A stretch of DNA of 64,000 nucleotides from Thermocoleostomius sinensis A174. GTDB lineage: Bacteria; Cyanobacteriota; Cyanobacteriia; Elainellales; Elainellaceae. The stretch is taken from positions 2,643,026-2,707,025 of the forward strand of contig NZ_CP113797.1 in the NCBI RefSeq assembly GCF_026802175.1, read 5' to 3'. Shown piece after piece: positions 62,475 through 64,000 of the stretch. Below the pieces are notes generated by a model. That model did not search any database, was not told where the DNA came from, and saw only the letters and a list, made by a program, of their open reading frames with translations. The first letter of the stretch is position 1, and every line of letters begins with the position of its first letter. A program made the position numbers and the translations under genes.

Positions 62475-62859
62475 CTAACTCCTCGCCATTTGCCGCTTGA
62501 CTTGCCACAAAATCGGGATTGCTAGCAATTGCAAACCGATAGAAATCACAATCAGAGTCGGAATTGAGCGATCGTATATAATTCCCATCAACGCACTGCC
62601 AACAAACCAAGCAAAGCCGTAGCATAAGTAAAACAGGCCAAAGGCCGAACCGCGCTTATTAGGGGGAACCATAGCCGCAATGGCTGCCTCCAATCAATTC
62701 ACCTGACCCTGCTACCAGTCCTACGATCGCTCCGCTTGCTCCAAGCGCTCCAAGGTATGCTCCCGCAACACTGCGCCCTCCTTCGTAGGTAGCATCTGCA
62801 CATAAACTGACAAGTCCCAAAAGGATGACGAACTTTAGGGCACTGGCTTTGTGAGTCAT
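62475..62859 (-). pseudogene. Remnant of an MFS transporter (both ends, middle deleted, frame shifted)
   Basis: The 5' part (62859 to ~62690) encodes MTHKASALKFVILLGLVSLC...GLVAGSGELIG, the first helices of an MFS family common in cyanobacteria. The 3' part (about 62693 to 62475), in another frame, encodes EAAIAAMVPPNKRGSAFGLF and FAWFVGSALMGIIYD, the last helices. The two join at GELIG/EAAIAAM, so roughly 250-280 residues of the ~400 expected are missing. The 5' frame reads past the junction to a stop as GSHCGYGSP. It cannot make a working transporter. Confidence 0.8.
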
Positions 62860-63127
62860 TGGTTGTGAGGCATTGGAGAGAGAAGATACAAGGAAATCAG
62901 AAATTCTTTATTCAAAGTTTCTGCTGTGATTAGTAAACGCTTCTTAAGAGAAATTGTCAATAATTGAAGACTTGTTGGTATTAAGTTTGATTGCAATCCG
63001 TCTCTGTACTCTGTAGTCTCTACTGTGAATCATCGCAAGTTTGACGAGCTGTCTTTTGACAGATACAGATACCAACTGTCAGAATTTTGTGTCTCTTTGA
63101 TAGATTGACTGATAAAACGACAGCATC

Positions 63128-64000
63128 ATGGGGAGCATGAAGAAGTTCCAATCACTTGCATTAATGACACTGGCTGGGATTGTCCTAGCTGACAGCTATT
63201 TTGGAGTAGGGCGATCGGCAAGGGCGGCTGAGACTCAAGAGGTCACCATACGATTTAGGGGCATGGTGGGGGAGCAACCGTTTCGCTGTGGGGAAAGCTA
63301 CAGTCTGGGAACAACTGCCAGTCTGATGACACCGACTGATTTTCGCTTATATATCTCGGATGTGGCGTTGATTGACGCCAACGGAAACCCCGTTCCACTC
63401 ACGTTGCAGCAAGATGGCAAGTGGCAGTATGAAACGGTGGCACTGCTCGACTTCGAGGACAAATCGGGAGCCTGCACCAATGGGACTGTAGAGATGAACG
63501 ATCGCATCATTGGCACGGTTCCCGCAGGCAACTACAGCGGACTGCAATTTACCCTTGGTGTGCCATTTGAACTGAATCATGCCGATGCAACGCTGGCTCC
63601 CTCCCCTCTAAATCTCACGTCGCTGTGGTGGAATTGGCAGTTCGGCTACAAGTTCGCTCGTATCGATTTAAGCCATCAGCATCAAACTGGAATGCTGCCG
63701 AGCCAGTCTCTCAAACACGAAAACAATCAGCCGCACGGACATGGAGAAGAATCCAATACTGGGTTTGCCATTCACCTAGGCAGCACGGGCTGTGAAATAG
63801 CTGAGGGCAGCCAAAGCCCGTCAAGTTGTAGTTATCCCAATCGGTCTACTATGACCTTCACGGGATTTAATCCGGCTCAGAATGTGGTTGTAGCAGATTT
63901 AGCGGCACTGGTTGCCAACACTGATCTAAGCCGCAATCAACCCGATACGGCCCCTGGCTGTATGTCGGAACCCACAGACAGTGATTGTGCTGGCATTATG
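63128..64000 (+). CDS. MbnP-family periplasmic protein (metallo-mystery pair, four-Cys type), 3' end outside window
   Basis: 291 codons, open to the window edge. A signal peptide (MKKFQSLALMTLAGIVLADS, cleavage near ARAAE) precedes the MbnP-like domain. Family marks are PFRCGESYSLG, DFRLYISDVALID, FEDKSGACTNGT, WWNWQFGYKFARIDL and HLGSTGCEI, plus a His-rich segment HQHQ...NQPHGHGEE and later Cys residues in CMSEPTDSDC. The N-terminal ATG at 63128 or 63137 may be used. Family members are paired with a di-haem MauG/MbnH-like peroxidase; in methanotrophs the pair accompanies methanobactin and copper. The partner would be expected just downstream, beyond position 64000. Confidence 0.85.
   Translation, partial: MGSMKKFQSLALMTLAGIVLADSYFGVGRSARAAETQEVTIRFRGMVGEQPFRCGESYSLGTTASLMTPTDFRLYISDVALIDANGNPVPLTLQQDGKWQYETVALLDFEDKSGACTNGTVEMNDRIIGTVPAGNYSGLQFTLGVPFELNHADATLAPSPLNLTSLWWNWQFGYKFARIDLSHQHQTGMLPSQSLKHENNQPHGHGEESNTGFAIHLGSTGCEIAEGSQSPSSCSYPNRSTMTFTGFNPAQNVVVADLAALVANTDLSRNQPDTAPGCMSEPTDSDCAGIM

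Overview
The window looks like a cyanobacterial chromosome segment of about 50% GC. The palindrome GCGATCGC and its core CGATCG recur throughout, as expected for the cyanobacterial HIP1 repeat. There are NtcA-type promoter signals, a cyanobacterial urea-uptake operon, a Nat-type amino-acid ABC transporter, several small proteins of cyanobacterial type and a large exopolysaccharide locus. I cannot name the genus. I saw no rRNA, tRNA, CRISPR array or insertion sequence.

Layout. 1-7.5 kb: the end of an FGGY sugar kinase, a DUF1232 membrane protein, ureG, then the urea transporter urtABCDE behind a textbook NtcA-activated promoter. 7.6-13 kb: a small hypothetical gene with a disrupted 5' end, aat, an RsmB/NOP-type RNA methyltransferase, a possible structured RNA with a strong terminator, a periplasmic AMIN/amidase and an SDR protein. 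13-22 kb: a DUF1997 protein, an ABC ATPase/FtsX permease/AttH-CrtC lipocalin operon, a universal stress protein, a CPBP protease, a glutathionyl-hydroquinone reductase and two small proteins. 22-27 kb: a NatF-NatG-NatH-ATPase amino-acid transporter with its own NtcA-like site. 27-32 kb: hypothetical, DUF1003, GT39-like and VanZ genes.

32.8-58 kb is devoted to cell-surface polysaccharide. A minus-strand CDP-sugar operon (rfbF, an epimerase, two C-methyltransferases, a 2-oxoglutarate/Fe oxygenase, rfbG) should make a methyl-branched 6-deoxy or similarly modified sugar. A 1.65-kb non-coding divide rich in palindromes and short tandem duplications separates it from a plus-strand Wzx/Wzy-type export locus: six glycosyltransferases, Wzc, Wza, Wzy, an acetyltransferase, Wzx and a secreted protein of unknown function. 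No initiating phosphoglycosyl transferase and no Wzb-like phosphatase is present in the window. L-2-hydroxyglutarate oxidase follows.

58-64 kb carries signs of gene decay: a hybrid histidine kinase of 1197 codons interrupted by a single in-frame TAG where Trp would fit, and an MFS transporter reduced to its two ends. The window closes inside an MbnP-family (metal-linked, four-Cys) periplasmic protein, whose usual di-haem partner MbnH may lie just beyond the edge.

The most notable signals are the urtA NtcA promoter with exact canonical spacing, the twin back-to-back perfect palindromes at 41365-41399, the oxygenase/dual-methyltransferase CDP-sugar operon, the amber-interrupted kinase, and the habit of this genome to carry 8-18 bp tandem duplications between genes.
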